The notes: a model not told the origin generated them from the letters alone. DNA of 64,000 bases from Variovorax sp. OK212 (GCF_900112425.1 NZ_FOLP01000001.1:124001-188000); one strand, 5' to 3'. Shown: positions 7,800-17,861, counted from the first letter of the stretch. Program-made: numbers and translations.

Positions 7800-8968
7800 T
7801 GTTCGCTCTGGACGTCGTCCCCCCTGTTGCTTATGCAGACCCGTGGCTGCAGCCTCTCTCCCGGAGGTTGGCGACGCTTCAACGCGGCGCGCAACGGGTT
7901 GCCTACTTCTACGAAGAGCCCAACAACAGCACCTTCCGCTACCGTGCATACAACATGGCGCAGGTGCTCAACGAGTCGGGTGAGGGGCAGGTGTCGGCCA
8001 GCTATTTCTTCCTGTCGGACAGTGATCGCTTCGACGAGATCGCCGACGCTGCGGACCTGCTGGTGATCTGCCGGTCGCGGTATTGCCACCAGGTGAACGG
8101 CTTGATCACCAAGTTCAGGGCGCGCGGCAAGAGGGTGTTGTTTGATGTAGACGACCTGGTGGTCGACACGGACTACGCTCATTTGGTTGTGGCCACCCTC
8201 GGTCTCGATGTCTCGCAGAAGGGGGTGTGGGACGACTGGTTCGCGATGATTGCCCGCATGCACCAGACGCTGCGGTTGTGCGACGGCGTCATAACGACCA
8301 ACACGTTTCTCGCGCAGAAGATCGCGGATTGCTCCGGCTTGCCGGTGACGGTCGTGCCGAACTTCATGAACAAAGAGCAGCTTGCCGTGGCCGAGAAGGT
8401 CTTTGCTGCAAAGGAGCGCGCGCGCTTTGTCGGCAACGGCAAGATCACCTTAGGCTACTTCAGCGGCTCACCGTCGCACCGCCTTGACTACGCGATCGTG
8501 GAGCCCGCGCTGGCCGACGTGCTTTCCGAACGTCCGGACGTCGAGGTGATGGTTGTTGGCTACATCGACCATGGGCCTGCGATGCGCGAGTTCGGCCATC
8601 GCGTCAGCCGCCAGCCGTTTCACGACTATGTGAACTTGCAGCGCTTGCTCGGCACGGTCGAATTCAACCTGATGCCGCTGCAGTCGAATGCATTCACGGA
8701 CTGCAAGTCGGAACTGAAGTACTTCGAGGCGGCCAGCGTCGGGACATTGAGCATCGCTTCACCGAGCTACACCTACAGCCGTGCCATCCGAGACGGCGAG
8801 ACGGGATACCTGTCGAAGGCCCACGAGTGGACCGAGTCGATCCTCAGGGCCATCGACAACAGCGAAGCCTATGGATCGATGGCGGCGCAGGCCCGCAAAG
8901 ACGCGTTGCTCAAGTTCGGCTGGCAACGCCAGACCAAAACCATCCTCAACGCGTTGCAGCTGGGCTGA
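7799..8968 (+). CDS. Glycosyltransferase (GT4/GT1-like, GT-B fold)
   Basis: A 389-residue protein with a GT-B layout. The N-terminal half has VAYFYEEPNNSTFRYR and VLFDVDDLVVDT; the linker is VTVVPNFMN. The C-terminal half has ITLGYFSGSPSHRLDY, VEVMVVGYID and the donor-binding LKYFEAASVGTLSIASPS. The EX7E-type region near 'CKSELKYFEAASVG' places it close to GT4 enzymes. It is translationally coupled to the preceding WsaF-like gene and likely adds an adjacent sugar in the same chain. The gene ends 11 bp from the convergent ABC exporter ATPase gene. Confidence 0.75.
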   Translation: MFALDVVPPVAYADPWLQPLSRRLATLQRGAQRVAYFYEEPNNSTFRYRAYNMAQVLNESGEGQVSASYFFLSDSDRFDEIADAADLLVICRSRYCHQVNGLITKFRARGKRVLFDVDDLVVDTDYAHLVVATLGLDVSQKGVWDDWFAMIARMHQTLRLCDGVITTNTFLAQKIADCSGLPVTVVPNFMNKEQLAVAEKVFAAKERARFVGNGKITLGYFSGSPSHRLDYAIVEPALADVLSERPDVEVMVVGYIDHGPAMREFGHRVSRQPFHDYVNLQRLLGTVEFNLMPLQSNAFTDCKSELKYFEAASVGTLSIASPSYTYSRAIRDGETGYLSKAHEWTESILRAIDNSEAYGSMAAQARKDALLKFGWQRQTKTILNALQLG

Positions 8969-8979
8969 GCCAGCGCTGC

Positions 8980-9681
8980 TCAGCGCTCGACGATCCTTCC
9001 GTGCTCCATGTGGATGACGCGGTTGCATTCCTTCGCAATCAGTTCCGGCGAGTGTGACGCCAAGACCAGAATGCCCGACTTCGACACCACATCACGCATC
9101 CGCTTTTCAGCCTTCTCAGTGAAATCTGCGTCGCCCACCGAGAGCCATTCGTCCATCAGCAGGATGTCGGCTTCGACGCTGGTCGAGATCGAGAAGGCGA
9201 GCCGCATCATCATGCCCGTCGAGTAGGTGCGAACAGGCATGTTGACGTATTCGCCCAGCCCGCTGAATTCGCAGATATCGGGCGTGAGCCGGTCGACCTC
9301 TTTCTTGCTCATGCCCATCACCAAGCCGCGCAGCATGATGTTCTCGATGCCGGTGGCGTCCATCTCGATGCCGAGCGCAGGGTCGATCAGGCTGGCCACC
9401 GAGCCCTGGCGGGCGAATTCACCGGAGGACGGCTCGTAGACTCCCGCCAGCGTGCGCAACAGCGTGGATTTGCCAGCGCCGTTGTGACCGATCAGGCCCA
9501 GTCGGTCGCCGCTCTTGAGTTCGAGGTTGAGGCCGCTGAGGGCCTGCACTACTGTGACCCCGGTTTCCTTGCCGAAGCGCCCCCCGGTGACAGAAGCCGC
9601 CAGCGTCTTCTTGAGGGAAGCCGAGCCCGCTCCGTAGATGGGGAAGCTGACGGAAACATTTTTGAGTGAAATGGATGTCAT
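8980..9681 (-). CDS. wzt: Polysaccharide ABC exporter ATP-binding subunit (Wzt-like, short form)
   Basis: A 233-residue ABC ATPase powering export of an undecaprenyl-linked polysaccharide. Walker A is GHNGAGKS (65-72), the signature is YSTGM (153-157), and Walker B is DILLMDEW (172-179), with an H-loop at ASHSPEL. The sequence resembles the O-antigen/teichoic-acid exporter group. It lacks the C-terminal carbohydrate-binding domain that long Wzt proteins use to recognise a capped chain end, so export here may not depend on cap recognition, as in TagH- or KpsT-like systems. The permease gene lies immediately upstream on the same strand with a 3-bp gap. Confidence 0.85.
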   Translation of the reverse strand: MTSISLKNVSVSFPIYGAGSASLKKTLAASVTGGRFGKETGVTVVQALSGLNLELKSGDRLGLIGHNGAGKSTLLRTLAGVYEPSSGEFARQGSVASLIDPALGIEMDATGIENIMLRGLVMGMSKKEVDRLTPDICEFSGLGEYVNMPVRTYSTGMMMRLAFSISTSVEADILLMDEWLSVGDADFTEKAEKRMRDVVSKSGILVLASHSPELIAKECNRVIHMEHGRIVER

Positions 9682-9684
9682 GGA

Positions 9685-10488
9685 TCAGAGCCAGTAGACG
9701 ACGCGACGGCGGTATTTGACGAACAGCACGCTCGCGAGGGACAGGCACAGAACGGTCCACACGCCGATACCGATCCAGCTGTGGATGTGGGCCACACCAC
9801 CCATGAGCGGTGTGCGCAGCAGGTCGAGCATTTGCGCGAAGGGGTTCCACAGTACGTACTTGGCGCGGCCCGGAAGATTTTCAGGCAGCCAGAAGACAGG
9901 GGTAAGGAACATCAGCATCTGCATGATGCTGGTGACGATCTGGGTCACGTCGCGGTAACGGGTGCAAATGAGGCCCAGGAGCATGCCGAGAGCATGCGCG
10001 TTGACGATGAGGATCAGGAAGGCCGGAACGATCAGGAGGGCCGACCATGACAATGAAATGCCGGCCCAGAGGGCGACAGGGATGTACAGCACGATCTGGT
10101 GCGCGAACTGGATCAAATTGCGCGACAAGCCTCGCCAGACGAAAAGGCTGATCGGGAAATAGCCCTGCTTCAGGTAGTTGGCGGAGCCGACGAAGGCATT
10201 GCAGGCGTCGGTGACCATGCTTGAGAAGAGGCCCCAGAAGATCACGCCGAGCGCCAGGTGGGGAAAGAACTTGTCCAGATGGGTGCCGAAGAGGGAGGCG
10301 TACAGCGGACCCATGCCGCCGATCATGACGCCCATGCTCAGCGTGAGCCACAGCGGGCCCAGCATGGAGCGTCGGTAGCGCAGAACAATGTCGAACCAGG
10401 CGAGGGTCCACCAGATGTCCGTGCGGCGTGTGCCTTCCCACCAGTCGGCCCAGGCGCTGCGGTGAAGGTTGGAGTGAACTTGGCTCAT
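9685..10488 (-). CDS. wzm: Polysaccharide ABC exporter permease (Wzm-like)
   Basis: A 267-residue ABC-2 type membrane protein. The N-terminal amphipathic stretch (TRRTDIWWTLAWFDIVLRYRRSMLGPLW) is followed by about six hydrophobic segments, ending in a basic tail (KYRRRVVYWL). It forms the transmembrane pore with the Wzt-like ATPase encoded 3 bp downstream. I took the ATG at 10488 (MSQVHSNLHRSAW) because it fits family length; the open frame continues upstream without homology. The pair diverges from the two-domain glycosyltransferase at 10817, so 10489-10816 must hold promoters for both. Confidence 0.85.
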   Translation of the reverse strand: MSQVHSNLHRSAWADWWEGTRRTDIWWTLAWFDIVLRYRRSMLGPLWLTLSMGVMIGGMGPLYASLFGTHLDKFFPHLALGVIFWGLFSSMVTDACNAFVGSANYLKQGYFPISLFVWRGLSRNLIQFAHQIVLYIPVALWAGISLSWSALLIVPAFLILIVNAHALGMLLGLICTRYRDVTQIVTSIMQMLMFLTPVFWLPENLPGRAKYVLWNPFAQMLDLLRTPLMGGVAHIHSWIGIGVWTVLCLSLASVLFVKYRRRVVYWL

Positions 10489-10816
10489 GTGCGTCGATAC
10501 GAGTCTGCAGGGCGGACGGTAGCGTCTTCGCCCCTGGAGCCTCCGGACTGTACCCTGACGGGCACAAATGCCTCGTGGGCGTCGCTGGAGGGCGGCCTCA
10601 TTTCTATCCTTTGTGTGAACCGTGCGGATTTTACCGGGCGAGGTCAAGCCGCCTTGCGATGTCGCGGTTGGTCGCGCCGCCGTATGTCTGGGCAGCAAGG
10701 CCATGCGAAGATAATCGCCGCTTGGCGGGCAATGAGCCCCGCGTCCTCGCCCTGCCGCCCATTCGGCATGTGCGCCACGAAAAAGTTCCCTCGCCATTCC
10801 TGCTGGCGAGTCGTCT
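10489..10816. other. Divergent intergenic region between exporter and glycosyltransferase
   Basis: About 330 bp with no convincing gene. A plus-strand GATAAT (10710-10715), preceded by TGCGAA, could be a -10 box for the gene at 10817; no good -35 is visible. No clear operator or terminator stands out. Confidence 0.3.
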
Positions 10817-12682
10817 ATGAAATCAGTATCTCGGCTTTTTGACTTCCTTCTGACGGTGCTCTGGACGAGTCCCGGCGTGGGAGGTCGCATCCAGCGTGCG
10901 TGGCGGATCTTCCGCAAGGCCGGCTGGCGCGGCATCCAATGGGAGCTCGGGCGTCGCATCACCGGGCACAACGACTACACGCGATGGGTTCGCGACTACG
11001 ACACGTTGACTCCTGAGATCAAGGGCAGGCTGGCGCAACGCGTGACCTCGATGAGCGACTTGCCGTTGATCTCGGTCGTGATGCCCTCGTACAACCCCAA
11101 TCCGGTCTGGCTGCGCGAAGCCATCGAATCGGTGCGCGAGCAGATCTACCCCAACTGGGAGCTGTGCATTGCGGACGATGCCTCGCCATCCTCCGAAGTT
11201 CGCGCGATCCTGAAGGCGTACAGCGAAATCGATCCGCGCATCAAGGTGGTGTTCCGTCCCGAAAATGGCCACATTTCCGCTGCATCGAACAGCGCGTTGA
11301 CGCTGGCGTCGGGGTCGTGGATTGCACTCATGGACCATGACGACCTGCTGCCAGCGCATGCCCTGTTCTGGGTGGCTGACTGCATTGCGTCGCATCCCGA
11401 CGTCCAGTTGATCTACTCCGACGAGGACAAGGTCGACGAGGCCGGCAACCGTTCCGGCCCCTATTTCAAGTGCGATTGGAACGCCGACCTGTTCCGGTCG
11501 CAGAACATGTTCAGCCACCTCGGCGTGCTCTCCACTGACCTTGTTCGCGCCGTCGGTGGTTTCCGCCAGGGCCTCGAAGGTTCGCAGGATTGGGACCTCG
11601 TGATTCGCTGCATGGAGCGCATCGCGCCGACGCAGGTGCGTCATATCCCCAGGGTGCTCTATCACTGGCGTGTGCATGCCGAGAGCACGGCAAAGTCGAT
11701 GAACGCCAAACCCTATGCCGCGGTGGCCGGAGAGCGGGCGCTCAACGAGCATTTCGAGCGCACGCAGACCCTCGCGAAGGCCGAGCACATCGGGTTCGGC
11801 TACCGGGTGCACTATGCGTTGCCCGACGCGGCGCCGCTGGTGTCGCTGGTCATCCCGACGCGCAACGCCGCGGCCTCGTTGCGCCGCTGCGTGAACTCGA
11901 TCGTCGCGAAGACGGCATACACCCGGTACGAGATCCTCATCGTCGACAACGCGTCGGACGATGCGCAGGCGCTCGGTTACCTCGAGACGGTGATCCGTAC
12001 GCCCAATGTCCGCGTTCTTCGTCAGGCGCAGGTGCAGGACGAGACCACCCTGCGCAACCAGGGCGTCGAGGCTGCACAAGGCGAGGTCGTGGCGCTGGTC
12101 GATGACTCCATCGAGGTCATCGCACCCGACTGGCTGTCCGAAATGGTGAGCCTGGCCTTGCAGCCCGGCATTGGCGCGGTGGGGGCAAGACTGCTGCAGC
12201 GCAACGGAATGCTGAAGCATGCCGGCATCATTCTCGGCTTGGGGCCGGACGGCGTGGCCGGCTATTCGCATCGCGGCATGCCCGGCGGCCGCGAGGGCTA
12301 CGGTGGGCGCGCAGCGCTGATCCAGTCGCTGTCGGCGGTGAGTTCGGCCTGCCTCGTGATCTGCAAGGACCGCTATCTGCAAATCGGCGGCCTCGATGCG
12401 AGCCACTTGAAGGAGGCATTCACGGATGTGGACTTCTGCCTGCGCCTGGGTGAGGCCGGCTTGCGGACCTTGTGGACGCCGTACGCCGAGTTGTTCGACC
12501 ACAAGCTCTCCCGCCCACGGAAGGCGACGGAGCCCGCGAGAGGGCAATTGCTACAGGATGTGAAATACATGAAGCAGCGCTGGGGCAACCTCCTCCAGAA
12601 CGACCCCGCCTACAGCCCCAACCTCATGCTCGCCCGCGAGGACTTCAGCTACGCCTGGCCCCCGCGCCTGCCGCCTGTCTGA
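10817..12682 (+). CDS. Bifunctional-looking glycosyltransferase with two GT2 domains
   Basis: A 621-residue protein. After an N-terminal ~80-residue basic region come two GT-A family 2 domains. Domain 1 (about 82-300): LISVVMPSYNPNP, ADDASPSSE, metal-binding MDHDD near 174-178, and a WDLVIRC acceptor-side motif. Domain 2 (about 338-560): LVSLVIPTRNAA, LIVDNASDD, ALVDDSIEV, then TDVDFCLRLGEAGLRTLWTPYAE. Such tandem GT2 proteins build repeating O-polysaccharide or rhamnan backbones, or add branches, in the cytoplasm. The stop overlaps the next ATG (TGATG), coupling it to another GT2 gene. Sugar specificity is unknown. Confidence 0.8.
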   Translation: MKSVSRLFDFLLTVLWTSPGVGGRIQRAWRIFRKAGWRGIQWELGRRITGHNDYTRWVRDYDTLTPEIKGRLAQRVTSMSDLPLISVVMPSYNPNPVWLREAIESVREQIYPNWELCIADDASPSSEVRAILKAYSEIDPRIKVVFRPENGHISAASNSALTLASGSWIALMDHDDLLPAHALFWVADCIASHPDVQLIYSDEDKVDEAGNRSGPYFKCDWNADLFRSQNMFSHLGVLSTDLVRAVGGFRQGLEGSQDWDLVIRCMERIAPTQVRHIPRVLYHWRVHAESTAKSMNAKPYAAVAGERALNEHFERTQTLAKAEHIGFGYRVHYALPDAAPLVSLVIPTRNAAASLRRCVNSIVAKTAYTRYEILIVDNASDDAQALGYLETVIRTPNVRVLRQAQVQDETTLRNQGVEAAQGEVVALVDDSIEVIAPDWLSEMVSLALQPGIGAVGARLLQRNGMLKHAGIILGLGPDGVAGYSHRGMPGGREGYGGRAALIQSLSAVSSACLVICKDRYLQIGGLDASHLKEAFTDVDFCLRLGEAGLRTLWTPYAELFDHKLSRPRKATEPARGQLLQDVKYMKQRWGNLLQNDPAYSPNLMLAREDFSYAWPPRLPPV

Positions 12683-13668
12683 TGACCCTCGACGTTTCCG
12701 TCGCCCTGTGCACCCGCAACGGCGCGCGCTACCTCCCCGAGCAGGTCCGCAGCATCTGTGCGCAGACGCCCTTGCCGCGCGAGATCGTGCTGTCCGACGA
12801 CGGCTCCACCGACGACACCCTGGCCGTCGTGCGCGACACCCTTGCGCAATGCGGCATGGCGGACCGGATCGAATTGCGAGTGTTCAGCAACCTGCCGCCA
12901 CTGGGCGTCACGCGCAATTTCGAGCAGGCCGTGCGGGCCTGCCGCCATGAGCTCATCGCCCTGTGCGACCAGGACGACGTCTGGCACCCCGGCCGGCTCG
13001 CGCGCATGGTGGCGCAGTTCGAGGCGCGCCCCGAGTTGCTGCTGCTGCACACCGACGCACGCCTGGTCGACGGTGGCCTGAAGCCCCTGGGTTCCACGCT
13101 CTTCCACGCGCTGGAAGTGCAGCCCGCCGAACTCTCGGCCATCGGGCAGGGCGAGGCCTTCGGCGTCCTGCTGCGCCGCAACCTCGTGACGGGGGCCACC
13201 ACGGTGTTTCGCAGATCGCTGCTCGACACGGCGCTGCCGTTCGCGCCCGAGTGGGTGCACGACGAATGGCTGGCCGCGGTGGCCGCGGCCATCGGGCGCA
13301 TGGACGTGCTGCCCGAGCCGACCATCGACTACCGCCAGCACGCCAGCAACCAGATCGGCGCGCGGCGGCTCAGCCTGTCCGAGAAGGTCGCCAAGGCCTT
13401 TGCCGAGCGCGGCGACAAGCACGTGGCGCGGCTGCGCCGGGCCGAGGCGCTGCTGCAGCGCCTGCAGCAACTCGGCGGCGATCGGGTGCCTGGCCGTTAC
13501 CTCGAGGCGCAGCGCGCCAAGGTCGCGCACCAGAGGTTCCGCGCGGAACTCCCGGCGGCGCGTCCGCTGCGGCTGCTGCCGATCCTGCTCGAGGCGGCGC
13601 GCGGCCGCTATGCGCGCTTCGGCCGCGGCGGCCACGCCATCGCGCAGGACCTGCTCGAACGCGGCTAA
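12682..13668 (+). CDS. GT2 glycosyltransferase (rhamnosyltransferase-like)
   Basis: A 328-residue family 2 glycosyltransferase. Motifs: VSVALCTRNGARYLPEQ at the N-terminus, LSDDGSTDDT near 38-47, CDQDDVWHPGRL with the DQDD metal site near 96-99, and HDEWLAAVAAAIG plus IDYRQHASNQIG, typical of rhamnosyl/galactofuranosyl-type GT2 enzymes of O-antigen loci. It is translationally coupled to the preceding double GT2 gene. Its TAA stop at 13666-13668 directly abuts the TAG stop of the convergent gene, leaving no intergenic base. Confidence 0.8.
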   Translation: MTLDVSVALCTRNGARYLPEQVRSICAQTPLPREIVLSDDGSTDDTLAVVRDTLAQCGMADRIELRVFSNLPPLGVTRNFEQAVRACRHELIALCDQDDVWHPGRLARMVAQFEARPELLLLHTDARLVDGGLKPLGSTLFHALEVQPAELSAIGQGEAFGVLLRRNLVTGATTVFRRSLLDTALPFAPEWVHDEWLAAVAAAIGRMDVLPEPTIDYRQHASNQIGARRLSLSEKVAKAFAERGDKHVARLRRAEALLQRLQQLGGDRVPGRYLEAQRAKVAHQRFRAELPAARPLRLLPILLEAARGRYARFGRGGHAIAQDLLERG

Positions 13669-14439
13669 CTAGCCCTGAAGGCGCTGATAGCGGCGCCGAT
13701 AACGCCAGAACGACCCCGACAGCCACACCTTCAACAGGCTGGTCACGTGCCAGTACAGGTACTTCCTGCTGCGGTGGCTTTCACGCTGCGCGTCGTGCCG
13801 GGCGACCAGGTCCTCGCCGACCTGCAGCCTCCAGCCCGCGAGCCCGGTGCGCGCGCAGATGTCGAAATCTTCCCCGTACATGAAGAAGCGCTCGTCGAAG
13901 CCGCCGACCTGCCGGTAGGCCTCGCTGCGAAACAGCATGAACAGCCCTGGAATCCACGCCGGCACCCGCGGGCGCACGTAGCCGGGCTTCTTGCGCCCGA
14001 CGATCTCGAGCGGCGTGAGCAGCGCCCGGTGCGGTTCCGGCTCGGCCTTGCCGGGTTCCAGGATGCGCGGCGTCAGCAGGCCGGCGTCGGCGGCGGCCTG
14101 CGCGAGCAGCGGCGTCAGCACGTCGCTGTCGAAGCGGATGTCCGGGTTCAGCACCAGGAACCACGGCGTGCCGCAGCGTTCGAAGGCCTGGTTGTGATTG
14201 GCGCCGAAGCCCTTGGGGCTCGCGTTCTCGATCCGCTCCACCTCGAAGCCCCAGGTCCGGCCCGTGAGCAGGTCGGGCTCCGGAATGTTCAGCGTCAGCA
14301 CGACCTTGGCGGTGACGGCGCGGCTGTGCCGGTCCAGCTGCTCGAGCAGCGGCAGCACCAGCGCGAGCTGGCCGTGGCTCACGATTGAAATGGTGATCGG
14401 GGCAAACGGAAGGGAGGGGGAGGAGGCAGGCGTGGGCAT
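13669..14439 (-). CDS. GT2 glycosyltransferase (WbbL-like)
   Basis: A 256-residue family 2 enzyme. It has ITISIVSHGQLALVLPLL at the N-terminus, GFGANHNQAFERC, LVLNPDIRF (the metal-binding D-x-x-x-D region), and FDERFFMYGEDFDICARTGLAGW, the acceptor-side ED motif found in dTDP-rhamnosyltransferases such as WbbL. It probably adds rhamnose early in the lipid-linked glycan, in keeping with its place beside the initiating transferase, but it is on the opposite strand from both neighbours. The C-terminus is very basic (YRRRYQRLQG), which may aid membrane association. Confidence 0.75.
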   Translation of the reverse strand: MPTPASSPSLPFAPITISIVSHGQLALVLPLLEQLDRHSRAVTAKVVLTLNIPEPDLLTGRTWGFEVERIENASPKGFGANHNQAFERCGTPWFLVLNPDIRFDSDVLTPLLAQAAADAGLLTPRILEPGKAEPEPHRALLTPLEIVGRKKPGYVRPRVPAWIPGLFMLFRSEAYRQVGGFDERFFMYGEDFDICARTGLAGWRLQVGEDLVARHDAQRESHRSRKYLYWHVTSLLKVWLSGSFWRYRRRYQRLQG

Positions 14440-14484
14440 GGTCTAATTTCGCTCGGGAATTCTAGGGTTCCCGAACCCCCACAC

Positions 14485-15582
14485 ATGATTGCTCTGATCG
14501 TCATCAGTTTCTTCGTCGCCGCCTTCTCGGTCCAGGTGTTCATGCGCCGCGCGCGCAGGCATGCCCGTGTCTATGGCGCAGACATGCCTCAACGCTTCCA
14601 CAAGGGCCACGTGCCACGCCTGGGTGGTGCGGGCATCCTGCTGGGCATGGGGGTGGCCTGGCTGGCCGCCGGCATCACCGGCACCGACCCGTTCAACGTC
14701 TCCTGGCCCGTGACGACCTCCATGCTGACGCTGCTGTGCATCGCACCGGCCGTGCTGGGCGGCATCGTCGAAGACGTCACGCAGCGCGTGAAGGTGCGCT
14801 ACCGCCTCGGCCTGACCATCGGCTCGGCGCTGCTGGTGTGCTGGCTGCTGGGGCTGGGCGTGTCGCGCACCGGCTTCGAGATGGTCGACGGCTGGCTGGT
14901 GGCGATTCCTTTCGCCACCGTGCTGTTCGCTGCGCTGGCCATCGGCGGCCTGCCGCACGCCTTCAACATCATCGACGGCTACAACGGCCTGGCGGGCACG
15001 GTCGCGGTGCTGGTCTGCCTGGCCATCTCGCATGTGGCGCTGCAGGTGGGCGACCGGCAACTGGCGGCCATGATGGTCTGCCTGGTCGGCGCCACCTTCG
15101 GTTTCCTGGTGTGGAACTACCCGCGCGGCAAGATCTTCGCCGGCGACGGCGGCGCCTACGTGTGGGGCATGGTGATCGCCGTGGCCGTGGTCACGCTGGT
15201 GCAGCGCCACCGCGTGGTCTCGCCCTGGTTCCCGATGCTGCTGCTGATCTACCCGGTGTGGGAGACGCTGTTCTCCATCTATCGCAAGCTGGCGCGCGGG
15301 CAGTCGCCCGGCACGGCCGACGCGCTGCATTTCCACCAGCTGATCTTCCGGCGCATCGTGCGCGTGGCGCTGGCCGACGACGAGGCCCGCCAGCTGCTGG
15401 CGCGCAACAACCGCACCTCGCCCTACCTGTGGATGTTCGCGGCGCTGTCGGTGGTGCCGGCCGTGCTGTTCTGGAACAACACCATCGTGCTGATGTTCTT
15501 CTGTCTTCTGTTCGTCACGACCTACGTGGGCGCCTACCTGATGATCGTGCGCTTCAAGGTCCCGCGCTGGCTGCGCCCCTGA
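14485..15582 (+). CDS. Undecaprenyl-phosphate sugar-1-phosphate transferase (WecA/MraY family)
   Basis: A 365-residue polytopic membrane enzyme of the polyprenyl-phosphate N-acetylhexosamine-1-phosphate transferase superfamily. It would transfer a sugar-1-phosphate from a UDP-sugar to undecaprenyl phosphate, the first step of glycan assembly. About ten hydrophobic segments are visible. Family landmarks: RLGG after the first helix, AFNIIDGYNGLAG (about 161-173, catalytic Asp loop), FAGDGGAYVWG (about 220-230, replacing the common FLGDAGS), and the HFHQLIFRR cytoplasmic loop (about 291-299). It starts 45 bp after the divergent GT2 gene and closes the polysaccharide locus. Confidence 0.8.
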   Translation: MIALIVISFFVAAFSVQVFMRRARRHARVYGADMPQRFHKGHVPRLGGAGILLGMGVAWLAAGITGTDPFNVSWPVTTSMLTLLCIAPAVLGGIVEDVTQRVKVRYRLGLTIGSALLVCWLLGLGVSRTGFEMVDGWLVAIPFATVLFAALAIGGLPHAFNIIDGYNGLAGTVAVLVCLAISHVALQVGDRQLAAMMVCLVGATFGFLVWNYPRGKIFAGDGGAYVWGMVIAVAVVTLVQRHRVVSPWFPMLLLIYPVWETLFSIYRKLARGQSPGTADALHFHQLIFRRIVRVALADDEARQLLARNNRTSPYLWMFAALSVVPAVLFWNNTIVLMFFCLLFVTTYVGAYLMIVRFKVPRWLRP

Positions 15583-15593
15583 CCGCGCATCTT

Positions 15594-15602
15594 TGCGAGA
15601 AT
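15594..15602 (+). promoter_or_regulatory. Possible -10 region of argB
   Basis: TGCGAGAAT lies 38 bp before the argB ATG, and the identical nonamer occurs 29 bp before the slmA ATG. It reads as a TGn extended -10 with GAGAAT (4/6 to TATAAT). No good -35 is evident. Confidence 0.3.
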
Positions 15603-15634
15603 TTCGCCTTTCCGTTCACCGCTTTGGAGCCTGA

Positions 15635-16534
<900 letters not shown>

Positions 16535-16573
16535 CCAGCGTGGTCAGGTAGGAGGCGCGCGCTCACTGCCCTG

Positions 16574-16582
16574 TGCGAGAAT
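16574..16582 (+). promoter_or_regulatory. Possible -10 region of slmA
   Basis: TGCGAGAAT is identical to the element upstream of argB. A competing GTG start (16573) would overlap this site, which is one reason to prefer the ATG at 16612. Confidence 0.3.
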
Positions 16583-16611
16583 CAATTGATTACATCTTTG
16601 CACGCGCTCCC

Positions 16612-17262
16612 ATGCAGAACGAAGAGACGACCAGTGCTTCCGGCGTAGAGACCCCCGCGGACACGCTCACCCCCCCGGTGCGAAAGCGCCCGAAGCCGGG
16701 TGAGCGGCGCGTGCAGATCCTGCAGGCGCTGGCCGCCATGCTCGAACAGCCCGGCGCCGAGCGGGTGACCACGGCGGCCCTGGCCGCCCGGCTCGAGGTG
16801 AGCGAGGCGGCCCTGTACCGCCATTTCGCGAGCAAGGCCCAGATGTTCGAGGGCCTGATCGATTTCATCGAGCAGAGCGTCTTCACGCTGGTCAACCAGA
16901 TCCTCGAGCGCGAGGGCACCACCGGCGCCCAGCAGGCCGCCAGGATCCTCACGCTGCTGGTCCAGTTCGCGGAGCGCAATCCCGGCATGACCCGCGTCAT
17001 GGTGGGCGACGCGCTGGTCTACGAGAACGAGCGTCTCCAACAGCGCATGAACCAGTTCTTCGACAAGATCGAAGCCACCCTGCGCCAGGTGCTGCGCGGT
17101 GCCGCCGCCGCCGAAGGCTCGGCCACCCCCAGCGTCGACGCCCAGGTGCGCGCCGCGGCGCTCACGGCCTTCGTGGTGGGACAGCTGCAGCGCTTTGCGC
17201 GCTCGGGCTTCCGGCGCGCGCCGTCGGAGCACCTCGAGGCCACGATCGCGCTGATCGTCTGA
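16612..17262 (+). CDS. slmA: Nucleoid occlusion factor SlmA (TetR fold)
   Basis: A 216-residue TetR-family DNA-binding protein. SlmA binds sites scattered over the chromosome and blocks FtsZ assembly over unsegregated DNA. The N-terminal HTH is visible: RRVQILQALAAMLEQPGAERVTTAALAARLEVSEAALYRHFASKAQMFEGLIDFIE (about 25-80), with the LYRHF recognition helix characteristic of SlmA. The effector and dimer region follows (ERNPGMTRVMVGDALVYENERLQQRMNQFF). I use the ATG at 16612; a GTG at 16573 is possible, but it overlaps a putative promoter and neither start has a good Shine-Dalgarno. Confidence 0.85.
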   Translation: MQNEETTSASGVETPADTLTPPVRKRPKPGERRVQILQALAAMLEQPGAERVTTAALAARLEVSEAALYRHFASKAQMFEGLIDFIEQSVFTLVNQILEREGTTGAQQAARILTLLVQFAERNPGMTRVMVGDALVYENERLQQRMNQFFDKIEATLRQVLRGAAAAEGSATPSVDAQVRAAALTAFVVGQLQRFARSGFRRAPSEHLEATIALIV

Positions 17263-17294
17263 GGCGACTCCTCATAAACCCCTGTCGGACCTTC

Positions 17295-17861
17295 GTGCGC
17301 CCGCTGATCCTGCTCCTGGCACTGCTGTGCCTGTCGCCCTTCGCGTCGGCCGCTGCCTATGAAGATGCGATCGGCGTGACCTTTCCAGACGAGGTGGGCG
17401 GGTTCCAGTTCAAGCGCCGCGAGACGTTCTCGCAGAAGGCGCTGGGCGCCGCCACCGGCTACCTGCACGCCGGCCCGGTTCAGGGCACCGTGTATGTGTA
17501 CACGGGTGGCCTGAGCAGCATTCCCGAAGGCACCGATTCGGCCATCGTGCGCAAGCATTTCGCGCAGGTGATCGGTGAGGTGAAGCAGATGGAAGCGCCG
17601 GGCCTTGCGAGCAAGGTCAGCGTCCCGCCGACGCCCGACCAGACCACGAGCCTCGCCGGTTGCGGCCCGCAGTTCATCTGGAAGGGCTACGACATGGAGC
17701 TCGACGGCGCCCAGCTGGCGTCGTACACCTACCTGACGGTGGTGCGTAACAACTTCGTGAAGCTGCGCATCAGCTACCTCAAGTCCAACCCCGCGGGCAG
17801 GGCGAACGCGGACCGGTTCATCGACGGCATCCGCAAGATCATCGGCCGCTGCCAGCCCTGA
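17295..17861 (+). CDS. Secreted or periplasmic hypothetical protein
   Basis: A 188-residue protein from a GTG start with a clear signal peptide (RPLILLLALLCLSPFASAAAY, cleavage probably after ASA near 20-21). The mature part has GVTFPDEVGGFQFKRRETF, VYVYTGGLSSIPEG and a C-terminal FIDGIRKIIGRC. Two cysteines remain in the mature protein (CGPQ and GRC), so one disulfide is possible. I do not recognise a characterised family. It follows slmA by 32 bp on the same strand and may share its transcript. The short 17862-17929 gap holds only a GGTGCGGTGA-type direct repeat. Confidence 0.6.
   Translation: MRPLILLLALLCLSPFASAAAYEDAIGVTFPDEVGGFQFKRRETFSQKALGAATGYLHAGPVQGTVYVYTGGLSSIPEGTDSAIVRKHFAQVIGEVKQMEAPGLASKVSVPPTPDQTTSLAGCGPQFIWKGYDMELDGAQLASYTYLTVVRNNFVKLRISYLKSNPAGRANADRFIDGIRKIIGRCQP

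Noticed and set aside
10489..10816. N-terminal extension of the Wzm-like permease through the intergenic region
   Set aside because: The minus-strand frame stays open, but Wzm proteins of this group begin close to the ATG at 10488; the extra ~160 residues are Arg/Pro/Ala-rich and non-hydrophobic.
16573..16611. GTG start for slmA adding 13 residues
   Set aside because: The GTG overlaps the TGCGAGAAT element shared with argB and the added residues do not look like SlmA; ATG 16612 is preferred though neither start has a clear Shine-Dalgarno.
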